Below are positions 37,112-49,606 of a stretch of DNA of 64,000 bases, in pieces. A program made the translations under genes and the position numbers. This stretch comes from Laburnicola sp. R22_1 (taxonomy: Eukaryota; Ascomycota; Dothideomycetes; Pleosporales; Didymosphaeriaceae): assembly GCA_014281115.1 (NCBI GenBank), contig JACONQ010000007.1, forward strand, positions 2,604,001-2,668,000. The letters are read 5' to 3'. How positions within the stretch are numbered: position 1 is the first letter of the stretch; the number at the start of each line of letters is the position of its first letter. A model generated the notes under the pieces. That model was not told the DNA's origin. It made no database searches and was given only the letters and a program-made list of their open reading frames with translations.

Positions 37112-37699
37112 ATGCCTCCCGCACGCACTAAAGCTAACTATTAGGCTTCCCTATCTGCCCGTATTTGTTATTTTGGTCACCTGGTAATGCGCCCTTACTC
37201 TGCCTATTTAAAGGCTAGTTACTTTTACATATTATCTCGCTTTTCTAAGTGCTACGCTAAGTGTGCCTCTTATAACACTTGTTGTGACGTTTTCGTCCTA
37301 GACTTAAAGTGGGATTCCCTTAAAAAGAATAGAGAGAAGTTGCGTTAGAAGCTTATAGAAGCTTAGCGTATTTAGGATTAAGCTATTAAGCAGCAGCGCA
37401 CTACGCAGGCCCGCGAAGATCGTCTCTAAAAATAACTTTGTCTCCTAAATTGTTATAAGGCCGACTACGTGGCTCGCAACCTGTTGTCTATTAAGGAGCT
37501 TAAGAAGCTTAAAAAGGAGAAGGCTAAGGAGTTGAGTATAGTTACTAGCGAGCAACCCGTATTACCGCAATCTTTATTGTTTGCCTTAGGCGTCGTGTCT
37601 TCTTCTACTTTTAACTAGTCCTCTGTCGATTAGACTCACTTGCCCCCGTTAGAATCGACTTTTTTAGGTTCTTTTAGTAATACTACTTTACCGCCTCCC
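37112..37699 (+). pseudogene. antisense accessory ORF of gypsy-2: Cys-rich motif plus coiled coil (broken)
   Basis: Starting at ATG 37112, 55 bp from the LTR, one plus-strand frame runs for about 195 codons, opposite to gypsy-2. Breaks are TAA/TAG only. It begins MPPARTKANY, then a Cys-containing region ending SKCYAKCASYNTCCDV (about 37250-37297). A Lys/Glu/Gln-rich stretch likely to form a coiled coil follows (to about 37540, ELKKLKKEKAKE), then a Pro/Ser-rich tail. The tail overlaps the gypsy-2 chromodomain code on the other strand. I recall proteins of similar build, a CxxC-type cluster followed by a charged coiled coil, as abundant unnamed fungal repeat proteins. The function is unknown. 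Confidence 0.6.
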
Positions 37700-40600
37700 T
37701 GCACTTAAGTAGGTTCTTAATGGGTTCCCATATATTCTAACTAGTAGGCCATCCCCTCCACTTAATTAGATACCTCTACTAATATCTAAACTTTCTTAGG
37801 TCCTAGACCTCTTTAACCTTGTACTCCTTATCTTTAAGCTCAAGTTAGGTTTTAATTTTAGCGTCTGGTAGTGCTGGTTTAAAGAGTGATTTGTAAATAG
37901 TAGGGTGTATATAGGTCTCCTTTAGTAACTTTAGCCTATAGTTTACTAATCCTCGTTCCTCTAGGATTTTAAATAGTCCTACTTAGAGGTAATTAAGTTT
38001 TTTAGATAGTTGCTTAGTCTTTAGATTCCTCTGTGACAGAAGAATTTTATCCCCCCTTTTAAGGATTAGTCCCTTAAGCCTATATTTATTCGCTTGCCTA
38101 GCTATTGTAAGGTTTTGTTAAGCGATTTGTTTGCTTATATTATTGTGTAGCTTATGTATAAGCTAGGCCTTCTCCTTAGCTAATACTAAAAGGCTCTTAA
38201 TATCCTTTGGATTTTAATAAGCAACTGGCTTATATCTATAATTCGCGTAGTGTAGTGAGCGTCCTATTGTGCTAGTCCTTACGCTGTTATACGCTAATTG
38301 TGCTGTTAGTAGTAGTTCTACCCAGTTGTCCTATAACTTGTTAATATACATCTGTAGATACTATTCTAATATCTAGTTAATTTGTTTTGTTTAAGCGTCT
38401 ATTTGTGCGTAAGCTATTATCGCCAGCTTACGAATAACCCCTAGCATTACTAATAACATTTTCTAGTACTTAGATATAAATAACTTATTATAATCTGTAA
38501 TAAATTCCTCTAGTAGTCTATAATTAGCAACAAGAGTCCTTATAATCTTATAAGCCATATCTTCTACTATAATAGACTCGTTTATAGGTATAAAGTATGC
38601 CCATTTAGTTAATTAGTTAATAATTACTAATATTAAGTTGTATAGTTGTCTAGATCTAGGTTTTATTAATATTAGAAGCTTCACTATAAAGTCTATTATA
38701 ATACTAGTCTATAGTCTTATAGGTAGTGTTAAGGGTTGTAACAACCTATAGGGCTTATGTCTCTTAGGCTTGTTCTTCGCACATGCCAAATAGTTGCCTA
38801 TAGTCTTCCTTACCTTGTTATGCGCGTGTGGAATATCGTATTCCAGCCGAATTTGTCGAGTCGTTTCGTCGATACCTGGATGTCCCCATTCCCTCGACTC
38901 ATGTTGTAATTTAATTAAGGTCTTAGCCACATTATCTAGTACCTTAATCTTGTCTTAATTATTGTAATTCTTTGTGGCGTGTTGTATCCACTAGTTTAGG
39001 TTGTACTAACCTTATGTGACGGTTCATTATTCTTCTATTCTTAGGAGTGGAAGGTTAGCCTTTTGCTCCGACACCTTATTACTCTTGGTTTAGTTAAGAA
39101 TAATTCTAAAAATCCTTAACTTGTGGTCCTTTGTATTAGAACATTGCCACTTTTGCTAATTGTGGTTGGTTGTACCATAGAGTCCTATTAGTTCCCATTT
39201 GTAAAACCGCATCGTGCGTCTCGAGTCGATCTGTCTCTCTGAGGTCTAATCTTCTGCTAAGGGCGTCTGCTGTCCCGTTTAGCGATTCAGAGCAATAGTA
39301 GATCTTAAAATTATAGTTCGCCATTGTTTCTACCTATCTAACCTGTTGTTAGTTAAGTTTCTTAGTTAATATAAAACTTGTAAGATTCTAGTAGTCTAAG
39401 AATACCTTAATCTAGTGCTAAGCTCCTATAAGCTATAGTTCTCATTATTTAAAGGAGTCTATTATCGCTAATAGTTTCTTATTATAAACATTATAGTTAA
39501 GTTCTGCTTCTAAGAACTTCCTAGAATAGTAGAATATTAGTCTCTATTTTCCATCCTCGTCCTACTATATAAGCACAGCTCCTAAGGCGTAATCTAATAT
39601 ATTTATTTCTACCTATATTAGTCGTGTTAGATCCTACATCTACAATAGTGGTGTCATAGTAAATAGCTCTTTTAACTTCTTAAAAGCTACTTGCTGTTCC
39701 TAACCCTAGGAGAATTCTTTCTCCTTCTTAGTTACTTCTATAAGAGGCGCCGTGGTTTTCGAGTATTCTATAATAAACTTTTAGTAGAAGTTCGCAAATC
39801 CTAGGAAGGATTACACATCCTTAACTGTCTTAGGAACTGGCTAGTTCTGTACAGCCGCGACTTTCTAAGGGTCTATAGTAATGCTGTCTCATCTAATAAT
39901 AAATCCAAGATATCTAGTCTATATAATATGGAATTTACACTTTTCTGGCTGTAAGAGTAACCTATACTGCTTTAGCTTATTAAGCACCTTCTTTATATAT
40001 TTCACGTGCTCCTTAAGCAATCTCTTAGAGTACACTAGTATATTGTCTAAGTACGCTATATAGAATACGTCTAAGTATTTGTGCAGTGCCTTGTTAATAA
40101 CTACCTAAAACGTCGCTAGTATATTTATTAATCCAAAAGGCATAACTATGTATTTAAACAGGCCATATTGCGTTATAAAGGCTATAAGCCATTTAAATCC
40201 TTTCGCAATTTGTATTTAGTAGTATCCTTCGCGGATGTCGAATTTTGTAATCTACTTAACTCCCTATAGTTAGTCTATGAGTTTTTAGATAAGAGGCAAG
40301 GGGTATTAGTCCTTCCTTATAGCGTTGTTTAGCTGTCTATAATCTACACAGAGTCTTAGCTTGCCGTTCTTTTTTAGTAGGAATAGAATTAGTAAGGCTA
40401 TTAAGCTCCCACTCTGCTATATAAATCCTCTCGCAAGTTTCTTGTCGATATACGCCTTTAGCTCTTTCTGCTAGCTATCTAATAGCTAGTATATATATTT
40501 GGGCTTAAGCTTCGCTTCTTCTTCTAGGTAAATCTTATAATTCCACTCCTAGTGCTCTGGTAAATCATCGCTTCTGTGCTCTTCGAAGAGCTCGCGATAC

Positions 40601-41300
40601 TCCTTATATTCCTAAGGTATATTAGGTTAGGGTTCGTCCTTTGTAGTCGCAACTCGTTGTACTTAGATAACTTCTACTCTTTAAGGGTCTTTCTTATATA
40701 TGCGCATAATTTTTGTTATTAATATCTTGCTAACCCTACCTAGCCAGGGTGTACTTTAGGTCGTTAGGCTTAACTATAATTTGTAGTCCAAAGCGACCTG
40801 CCTTATAAATCTCCTTTGTTCTAACCTTTATTATAAAGCAATCTTGTCTGTAGGCCATTAGCTCTATAACGTTCTATTTTGCCAATTAATGGGGGGATTA
40901 TACTTCCTAAGCTAATTATATCCTATTAATATGTCTTCTTCTCTAAGATCTATAATGTTAATTTGTTGTTGGTCCTCTAATCTAGCGAGTTCTAGCAATA
41001 CTTCCTAGTTCTTAAGGCGTATTATATTATTTCTATATCCTAGTAGTGTGTTGTCTGCAAGTACAACCTTTATAGGTTCTAGCTTGTTCTAGTATAGTAT
41101 ATTGTATTGTTCCACTACTTGTGGTAATATAAAGGTCCACTTAGCGCTGCTATTTATAAGCGCGCGAATCTTATGTTTTTACACTAGTATATCTACTTTT
41201 AGGCGCGTCTGTGCGTTGTAATGTACTTTGTAAAGGGTCGTCCCTTCGCTCTTACTAGTGTGACCCTATTGCTAAGAGCTTCTTAGTTTTTTGTTAGTTT
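37640..41300 (-). pseudogene. gypsy-2 pol (broken): protease, RT, RNase H, integrase, chromodomain
   Basis: Read from right to left. Protease-like ALINSSAKWTFI near 41155 (family DSGA, Asp changed to Asn). RT from about 40300 to 39900, with FDIREGYY, YGLFKYIVMPFGL near 40160, and YLDNILVYS near 40050 where the second Asp codon is AAT. RNase H tail YNFKIYYCSESLNGTADALS near 39300. Integrase zinc part HESREWGHPGIDETTRQI near 38890, with one of the paired Cys lost, then the core, and a C-terminal NYRLKLLKETYIHP near 37900. A chromodomain trace YLIKWRGWP lies near 37760. Dozens of stops interrupt it and the integrase is in a different frame from the RT. Confidence 0.75.
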
Positions 41301-41399
41301 TAGGCCCTTTAGAAACTATTCTGCGCCCTGTTTAGTGTTAAGGTGTATTTAACAACTAGTCTTGTAACACCCTATCCATAATATAGTTGTATACTACCA

Positions 41400-42775
41400 C
41401 TACTATAGTATCTTATTAAGGGTTTTATTAGGCGGAAAGCATCTTGTTAATTCCTTTATTTTCTAATAATGTTAGCAGTTGTTCTTATTGCACTTTGTCT
41501 AAGATTTATCCAAATAAGGGTCTATGTCTATATCTTAATACTGTTACTTATAATAGTTTTATACGTTTTCCACGCGCTAGTCTTCTTTCTTATTTGTGTT
41601 ATTATTCTAGTGTCTTTAGCAATTCTATACCTAACACTCCTAAGGCTTTAGGTACCTATATTCAAATTAATATCTACTAGTTAATGCTTCTTTCTACTTA
41701 TAGGTATGTTTTAAGCACTGCTTTTAGTCGCAGTCTATCTATTCTAGTAAATTGTTGTATTCTTCTTTATGTCTAACTCTATAATCCTCTTGTTTACAGA
41801 GTGTTTTGTCCGTATCTCCTTCTTCTAGTTTTACTAGCCACTATCCTATTGCATACTTATACGTTCTATGGGTTTCGTAGGTGTTATTATAGTATTAGTA
41901 CCATCCTAGTAACTTATACTAGTCCTTCCAATCCTATTAATAGTAAATATAGCAAGAGTCCTTATTTTTTCTATAGGCCAGTTGCGTTTCGCATTCTTCT
42001 ATTATAATTATAAAGTAGTCTAGATGGCTAGGTTATTAAACTATAACCTCTTAGTCTTCTTTGTAGTTTTTGCAATATTTGTTATTAACTGCCATCTTAT
42101 ATTTTGTCTAGTCAAGAGCGGCGTGCTCCTTGTCTGGGTCTGGTAGTGTTATTTCTCTATAGAATCTAATTATTCCTACCCTAATAGCTCCGGCTTGTCT
42201 AATTCTTTGCTCCTTTAAGCAGTTTTGTTTAAAATGGCCTTGCTTGCTATATACTAGACATGCGTAGTTATTATAGCGCCTTTGTCTTTCTTCTTTTAAT
42301 AAACTATTGTCCTTTCAAGGTTCTTTGGGTGCGTTCTTCTTCCTGGACAATCCCTTTTCCTAGACTTTGCTGGTCATAATAACATCTCTGTTCTTATTAT
42401 AGTATCGCCTTATCTTAGGTTCCTCCCTTGGCTTAGTAATTGTCTTAGCTTTGCTGTATTTCTTTTTCTGCGTTCTCTTATAGAGATAGTTGTTAATGCG
42501 TGCTGCAATCTTAATTAACTTACTTAAGTTGTCTAGTTTATTGTGAAGTAGCAGTGCGTCCTTAACGCTGTCCTTTAGTCTATAGTAGAAGGCTGCCTTT
42601 AACGCTGCGTTATCCCACTTAACCTTAAATTGTAATTGCCTAAACTCTAAGGCGTACTTACTAACTAATATTATTTGTTGTAACTGTTAAATCTATTATT
42701 TGGCTTGTTGTTTCTTATTAACTTCCCTAAATATAACTTGTATCTATTCTTTAAAATCCTGCTATATCTTAAATC
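41400..42775 (-). pseudogene. gypsy-2 gag fragment with damaged zinc knuckle
   Basis: The minus strand near 42221-42260 reads CLVYSKQGHFKQNC, a CX2CX4HX4C knuckle whose second Cys has become Tyr (TGT to TAT). The capsid-like part lies upstream, to about 42750. The 5' end of gag and the 5' LTR are absent because the repeat stops at about 42775. Confidence 0.6.
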
Positions 42776-45700
42776 AGCAGCGGGACGATGTTGTAGAGGC
42801 GAAAAAGGCGCGAACAGGAGAATCATGAGAGTTGAGTCAGAGAAAGATCAACTGCGACAAAGTGTCCTTGGGTCACGGCAGGTTATGATGTACCGCTGTC
42901 CTGTCCCGCCTTCTTGGGATATATTGGAACCTGGATTGTTGACCAGGTAACTTATATCTCCCCGATGTACTTGTCCGAAATTTGGATGAAGGGACTGTTG
43001 AGCTTGGCGACTCGGCATACTGTTTACGTCACGTCGAAAGATACGTTCACTTCCTTCCCAGGGCCTCGGTGGGCAAGAAGCTCGACTTCCACAGATTCAA
43101 TTGCGCCTACGAAGCTGAATTCTGGAAGACCGTGTTGCCCGTCACATCACATGGTGAGGCCCGTTCAACCAGGAGCGAGAACTGAACCTCAGTCTCCTTT
43201 CTCGGCTTTCCCTGCAGGGCATTAACGTCTTATCTAGTTTCTGGATGCTAGAAGAAAGGTCGTAAATTATCCAGACACTTTCAATTTTTCTTATGCATTC
43301 TATATCCCAGGCCAAGGTAAATCAACTTAACATTCAACAAGCACCTCTCCTACAATACAAATCCCCCGAGAGGGGTAACTCGCGCTGTAGGCTCACGTAC
43401 CGACAGGGAGACGTCGGAATTTTCTGCACTCAGTTTTGACACGACGACGGGCGGTCTGCTTGATCCCGAACGATTCCACCAACATACACACGGACCCCTC
43501 CAGGTCGTTGGGCGACACCACTAATACTGTTGGGAAAGCACTTGAGGCCATTTAACCATTAGCTCTATGATGGTTTTATTTCCTGGCTACTGCAGTCGCT
43601 GCTGTGAGTTGACTGCATGTGGCCGTTATGGAATCCTGCATGCCACATATACTTTCAAAACTCAACAGAGCAGCGGAAATGGACACTTCAGCCACTTAAA
43701 AACTACCTTAAGTGGCTCTAGGCTTGATAGGTTTCGATGCTAAGAACTGCCTAAATTTGGAGCCACGATATCGAAACGCGGAGACATATAGCATGGGCGG
43801 AGTTTTAAGACCACGGATAAGGACCGGAGACAGGGCTTGTACTACCGTGCAGCCAGGAGCCGAATTTTTTTTTTCCCGGATAGCCTGTGCGTCTGGACAG
43901 GGTGATATCTTATGCATTGCATGCAGCTTTCTGTTGCTCTTGCGACATACCTGGCACGGTTCTCGCTTCTCCGCGTGCTGCCCGCATTGGGCGATAACCC
44001 TCAATCGATCTCGAAACACCGGGGTTCGGCTCTCGAGTATCTGACTCCCGTATCCTGTGTAACTGCAAGTAACCGTACAAATGGTCGTAGCCATCGAATG
44101 GTGCATACCAATACTGCAGGCAACGTGTTCAGACAGCATTACTAAGGCGTAATGATAGATCGCAACAGCGAAACCCCGAAGTCGAACATTCCAGTACACA
44201 GAACGAAAACAAAGTTTGCGATCACCGCTATAACCTTCTCTGGTAGACACAATCGCCGCCGCTACTCGTTATTGCCTTAGCGGGATGGAGTACTGCTACC
44301 GCATACGCTTGCGTAGGAGTTCATTCTGTTTGCGTCCCCACATACTCCAGTACTGCCAATCTCGGGGTCGGAAAGGATAGTGGGGCGCGTTATGCTAGAA
44401 ATTCATCCTCTCAATGAACTGTTGCCGTTTATGTGGAGAGAATAATGCGGAGAGCTTCTCGAAAATCGTTGGGTTTCGCCTGCAGGGCCGTTTCTCCAGC
44501 ATCCTGTACTCTTATGAAGCCTTCCTAAGGTCAGCTCCAGGATACAATAAGCTAGTTTGAGTGGCCTCTCTTGCGTTATGCGATCTGTGTCGCCTGACTC
44601 ACATACCGAGCCACCGCTATGCGTTCCGACAGGTTACACAGGACCCATGGCTACTATCGCTCCTGGTCTATATCAGAACCATGCCGGCTCTACATTACGC
44701 CACGTACCACTGTAGGACCATTGCGATTTCGCCTGCTTCGATCTCAACATAGCTATTGCAGAGTCTGTCTATATCAGATCTGGGAAGAAAGAGCGCGGAT
44801 TCGATTACCAGCTCATCAGAGCTCAGTCGCAAAACGATGGCTATTGCACATCACGGGTGGCTGGAATTGTCAACGCACTTACTCGACTTACCCATTGCTT
44901 TTCCTGTTACCTATACATAGCAGTGGCTGTTGGGATTCGACACCCACCCGTTGGTAACATAGAGGGGGTAACGCCTCTTCGCTTACCCTGCTCACCGCTT
45001 TGGTGTCCTTACATACGGTTCATATTGAGTTTAAGACTTAAATGGCCGGCTTCGTCGGAGCTTTAGCTCGATGCGATTTTTCTCCTGCGAGAATCGCTTG
45101 TTCCTGAGGAATATTGTTCACCAAATTATGGACCTTCTTCCGATTCATTGGATGAAATACACGAATTCAATAAGTCGAGGTCTCCACAGCGCGTTCGGAC
45201 TGCATCAGCAGTATGCAGATTGCCGTTCAGGGACCGGAACTTAAGAAGACCCTGCACTAGTCGGATAACATCTGTCGTGGACTGCTTCCTGTACCCGAAA
45301 CCCAGAACGTCCTCGCGCACATTGTACATACGCGTACTGATCGGTTCTCTGCAGCCGGATCCTTTTAGGTCTCTAAATCGGACAGAGCTAGTCATTGGCG
45401 GTCGAAAAACACGAACGTGGCTGCACTAGCGAACATCTGCTCGATTCATTGAATCATCCTGTCCGAAAGCCGCATACTGTTACGAAGAAAACTGGGCGTC
45501 TTTGCAACTAGCCGTCACCAAGCGAAAATGACGGGAGCCTTCAACTCAAAAGTCGCTTGAGAAAGTTGAGGAGACATTTCACAGGACAAAGATGGTCCGA
45601 GGGTTCAAGGTTTCCGTTTACCTTACTTGCGGGAAGACACATACAGATTGATGTCAGATAATCAGACTTTCTGCCATTCCATGCCTACTCATTACGAAGA

Positions 45701-48700
45701 AGACCTTACATCGGCAGGAAAATGTGTATGCGACATGAGAACCCACAAGTGCGGCGAGTTACCGGATCGAAACTTCCTAACTTGAGGCTCAACACTCTCC
45801 TTCATCTCACGACCTAGACTTTCTGCGCTAGACCGAATCTTCGCCACACGCTGAGGTATCAAAGCTATAATAGAGGTCTGATAAGACTGCGATGGACGAC
45901 TCCAGAGTCCATTTCTGAACAAGGCCGTTGTTTAGGCTAAATGCTCGACCGCGTTTCCAAAACCGTCGACAGCCACTCCACGGAGCAGAACGCATTCTTC
46001 CCTGGTCGACCGAAAAGTCAAACTGAGCGAATCACAGCTAGGGAGGAGAAGATACCTCGAGGTACAAGCCGTTGGCAGCGACGAGGTACCCTCGAACTTC
46101 CCCCAACCCTGCCGCAATCTCCCCACACGTCCAGGTGCAGATCTTGTAGCTCGCTTCCACTTTTCATGTTGCTGCCGCTGCTGGACGTTGTCGTCGCGTG
46201 CATGCTGCTACCATGGGTTGCGCCTCGGCGTCGTCTGACGAACCTGCCCCCTCTGGATAACCTCCGCATAGCGTCTGCGCGCCCTGGTCCTTGAAGCTGA
46301 ACCAACATAAAGAATAACCAGTGGCGGTAGTTTTTCTCCAGCACTCGCCGCAGACACGGTGGTTTCAGCCCGCAAAATGGACTCAGGACGCAGCCTAGAT
46401 GGCAGTGCCCTGTTGGGCCTGCATCAGCTCATCTATTTCCTGTTCTAGAAGATTTTCTAGCGCGACGGCTACGACGATCACTGTCAAGGACGAGCGCCAC
46501 TCACTTTTTCGATATATCACGCGTTCGGATGACAACGACTCGATTCCGTCAGTTCTGCCTAGTGAAATCAATCACGAGAACCAAGACAGCTCTCCTTGCT
46601 AACAAGGTAGTATCGAAGTGGAATTGTACAGCCGTTCGTGAGGAACGGGAGACGTTCGCCGCATGCACGCTGTAATGCTATTCTCCGCGTGCCCCTTCAC
46701 AACGTGCGCGTCCGTGCCGCGCCGCAGCAAGGGATGGTGGGGTCACTCTACCCTACCAGGTTTCCTCGCAGCCTTCATTTCAACAGATGAAGTCTCCAAT
46801 ACTCGCAATCTCGACAATACCGGAAAGTGTGGAGAATGTGGAGAGCTGCAACAGTGCAATGTAATGCGGCAGCTGAGTACCGCAGCAGGGGTCGCTTTGA
46901 CATGCGTAGCTGTAGCTGGACCTGTCTCCCATACTGCGGTGCTACCATCGAATATTGTCTTTCCTGGTTTTCCCATGCTCACTACCGTATGAACCCCATG
47001 GAGCGGAGGGTAGAGTAATGTTCCTGCAGCACTGACGCAGGAATCGCTCTGCTTTCTCGTGAAGCGTCGGCAAAGTGCCGACGTGATGACAGCGCACAAG
47101 TCACAGCTCGCTGTGCGTTTGGCTTCCGCATGCTGTAGAAAGACGGCGCGATGTTGACGGTGCATCTTAATGCGCCTCTGTTAAGTAAGATACACGTTGA
47201 ATGTGGACAGACGCCTACTCCGCAACGAAAGCGGACAACGACTTCCAGCAGCGCATATTGCCCCCGCGGCTGCAGCTCAACAAGTCATGAGACTTGGACT
47301 GCACCTGGCTTGATGGCACAGCAACAGCGAACAAGTGGCCAGCGGGTGGCCACTTTCAAAGCCTGGAACAACGCCATTATGATCATCGTCGATTAAGGCT
47401 CCCCAAAGGAACCCGGGGTGCATGGCAATGAGCGACAGCAGCCTGCGTCAGGCGTATCCAGGTTTTTTTTTTTTTTTTTCACCACCTTCCATACATAGAC
47501 GAGCACACCATCATACCAGTCCTGCCAAGTCCAAATTACTTTAGTCGCGAAGGCTGGAAGGACATGATCACCATTGAGTTTTGAGTGATCCGCTGTCGCG
47601 CTCGCCCGTCCGCTGGTCATTTTGGATTGAAGTTCTGCATTGTGAGCTTCGAAGAGATAACCGTGGTTAGACCTGTAGTGGAGATACATCTCTCGTGTCC
47701 GAGGCTGTATGCTCTTGTGCTTGGGCCGTTACCGCGCCAGCAGACTGACAGTTGACATGGCGCATAAGTAGCACAGACACCCGGTAGCGGAACCGTGACA
47801 AGTCCCTCCGTGCTCCCAGATACCCAGGTAACGTACACGTACCAGACTCATCACCTTTCCCCCCTGCAGCGCGATAATTCAAATCACATCGCTACCCAAC
47901 CTCCGCACCGCCTCTTCGTACTACGCGTATCCAGCCCTGCCGTCCCTCCCTCCCCGTTTCCTCCGATCTTAGTCCGCGCTATTATCCTCTGCCACTCGAG
48001 CCAACCCTCATGCTGAGTGTTTGTTTTCATCAAATCTCCGAATGTGGCATTCGTGTCAAGGGCAACACTTGTTGGCGGCGATATAGTTTGCCGTCGCCAA
48101 TATGGCCGAGCGGAGCAGACGATGCAAATCCGGCCCAGCGGCAAAGCCTGGCCGACGCAACACACACACACAGACCCCGTCTGTCAGCTTGTCAGCCGCG
48201 CCTCCGATAGCAAGCAGAACATTCGCGACGAGCAGCATATGTACGGCGCCGCCTCATCTGCTGCCTTCTTGCGCGCGCTTACCCGTGACGGACTAGGGAG
48301 CCATGTTCCGACTGGGACGGTATATGTCCGGAGGACTGGATTCCAGAGGACCGTGAGATTGCTGATATCAGTATGTAGGTAGGGATGACGGAGCGCCCAA
48401 ATGCGACGGTAACGCCTAGATCTCCTGGCATGGTGGACTTCAGCTTGGCTACGTGGCAAAGGCTTTTAGGATGGATGGATGGATGCACACTGACTAACTA
48501 ACTGACTGACTGAGGTGCCTTGCGCTTGGACAACTCGGCATCTCTTGCGAAGGAGGGTAGGTACCTAGGTAGTAGGCGTCGGCATGACATGGCATGGTTG
48601 GCAACCTGTTGCGCCATCCTAATCCTATCCTGACACACTAATCCCCAGTTATAGTACCAAAAAAAAACCCCCCAAAGACCCACGCTCTCAGCATTCGTGC

Positions 48701-49606
48701 TCTAGAGCGCTTGTCCCCATGCAGCCCACACCATTTCCATGCCACCACTACCAAGCCTAGTCGTTGCGCTCCGAGCTGTCAACGTCTAGTGGCCGCCGCC
48801 GTCCCCCAATTCGATCGGTGAGCCCACTGTAAGTCCACCGTAAGAGGCGCCTTGTATGCAAGCGAACCAGTATTGCCATGTTCGCACGACGTCGGTTGGC
48901 CGCCGCGCAAGCGATGGACGTTTAACGTTTGTTATGGGCATGTAAGCATCATATTGGCTAGGCTGCTTTGGGGTGATGCGCTGATCGACCGGCGCCCCCC
49001 CTTCCCGCGAGCGCCTGTCTATCCGCTCGCCCTGCCTGGTCATGGCTCTGCCCTGTCTTATCCCGTCCCGCCTCATGCTCTCTCGCTATCTCCGGATCCG
49101 AGTAATCTATACTTGGTCCTTGCTGCGCAAGATGAGAACAAAGTAGCGATACTAACCCTAGCCCGCAGTCCGAAGTAATGACTCGCAGTTGTTGGATTCG
49201 GGCATAAACGCGCGGCGATGAAAGAAAAGGGGAAGACCAGTAGTTCCAAACAATACGAAGTAACAGTAGAATGACCAAGCTATTTTGAATGCTACCGCCC
49301 CATTAAGGATATCCGTTTTGCCATGTGCAACGCTGAAGTGGTATAGGCAAAGTCCATAATCAAAACCCAGACCGACCAAGATAAACCTAACATCCAACGC
49401 CAGAACCCTCTACCGTTGACCAAGACCCAAAGCATAAAACCATAAGTGCCTGCAGAAACTGTTGCCGAGACAAGAATTAAAAATATGACGTGCGCAGCGA
49501 AAAGAAGGGGTATATGCATATGCTGAACGTTCGTACCGCGTCGAACCCAAAGTACTTCATCATCATGACAGGATTAAGAAAGAATTGTTCGCTCCCATGA
49601 GCGTAA
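42776..49606. other. GC-balanced region without a recognised gene
   Basis: I checked the longer open frames on both strands (up to 180 codons) and recognise no protein family in them; none has convincing splice-joined continuation. There is a 17-nt T run at 47463-47479. Minus-strand frames at 49158-49519 look hydrophobic, like a membrane protein fragment, but overlap each other and break. The region carries no obvious RIP signature, unlike the sequence to its left. It may hold non-coding transcripts, decayed genes or a fast-evolving gene. Confidence 0.5.
48469..48513. repeat. tetranucleotide microsatellites
   Basis: A (GGAT)n run at 48469-48485 is followed by a (TGAC/TAAC)n run at 48490-48513. 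Confidence 0.85.

Larger units (their letters stand above)
28228..42775 (-). mobile_element. Ty3/gypsy retrotransposon on minus strand (gypsy-2), truncated, with nested hAT
   Basis: On the minus strand, gag (right) then protease, RT, RNase H, integrase and chromodomain (left) appear between about 42775 and 37640. A probable 3' LTR lies at the low-coordinate end, interrupted by a hAT element. The 5' LTR is missing: similarity stops in gag near 42775, where composition changes to balanced GC. A further ORF on the plus strand lies between the LTR and pol. It is strongly AT-rich, and catalytic residues of protease (INSSA for DSGA) and RT (YLDN for YLDD) are lost. Confidence 0.8.

Noticed and set aside
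43708..44250. 180-codon minus-strand ORF
   Set aside because: There is no recognisable domain, a mixed Cys/Arg/Ser composition and overlapping plus-strand frames of similar quality. It is probably chance.
47463..47479. T run as a retroposon poly-A tail on the minus strand
   Set aside because: No target duplication or LINE/SINE body was seen next to it. It is treated as a simple homopolymer.
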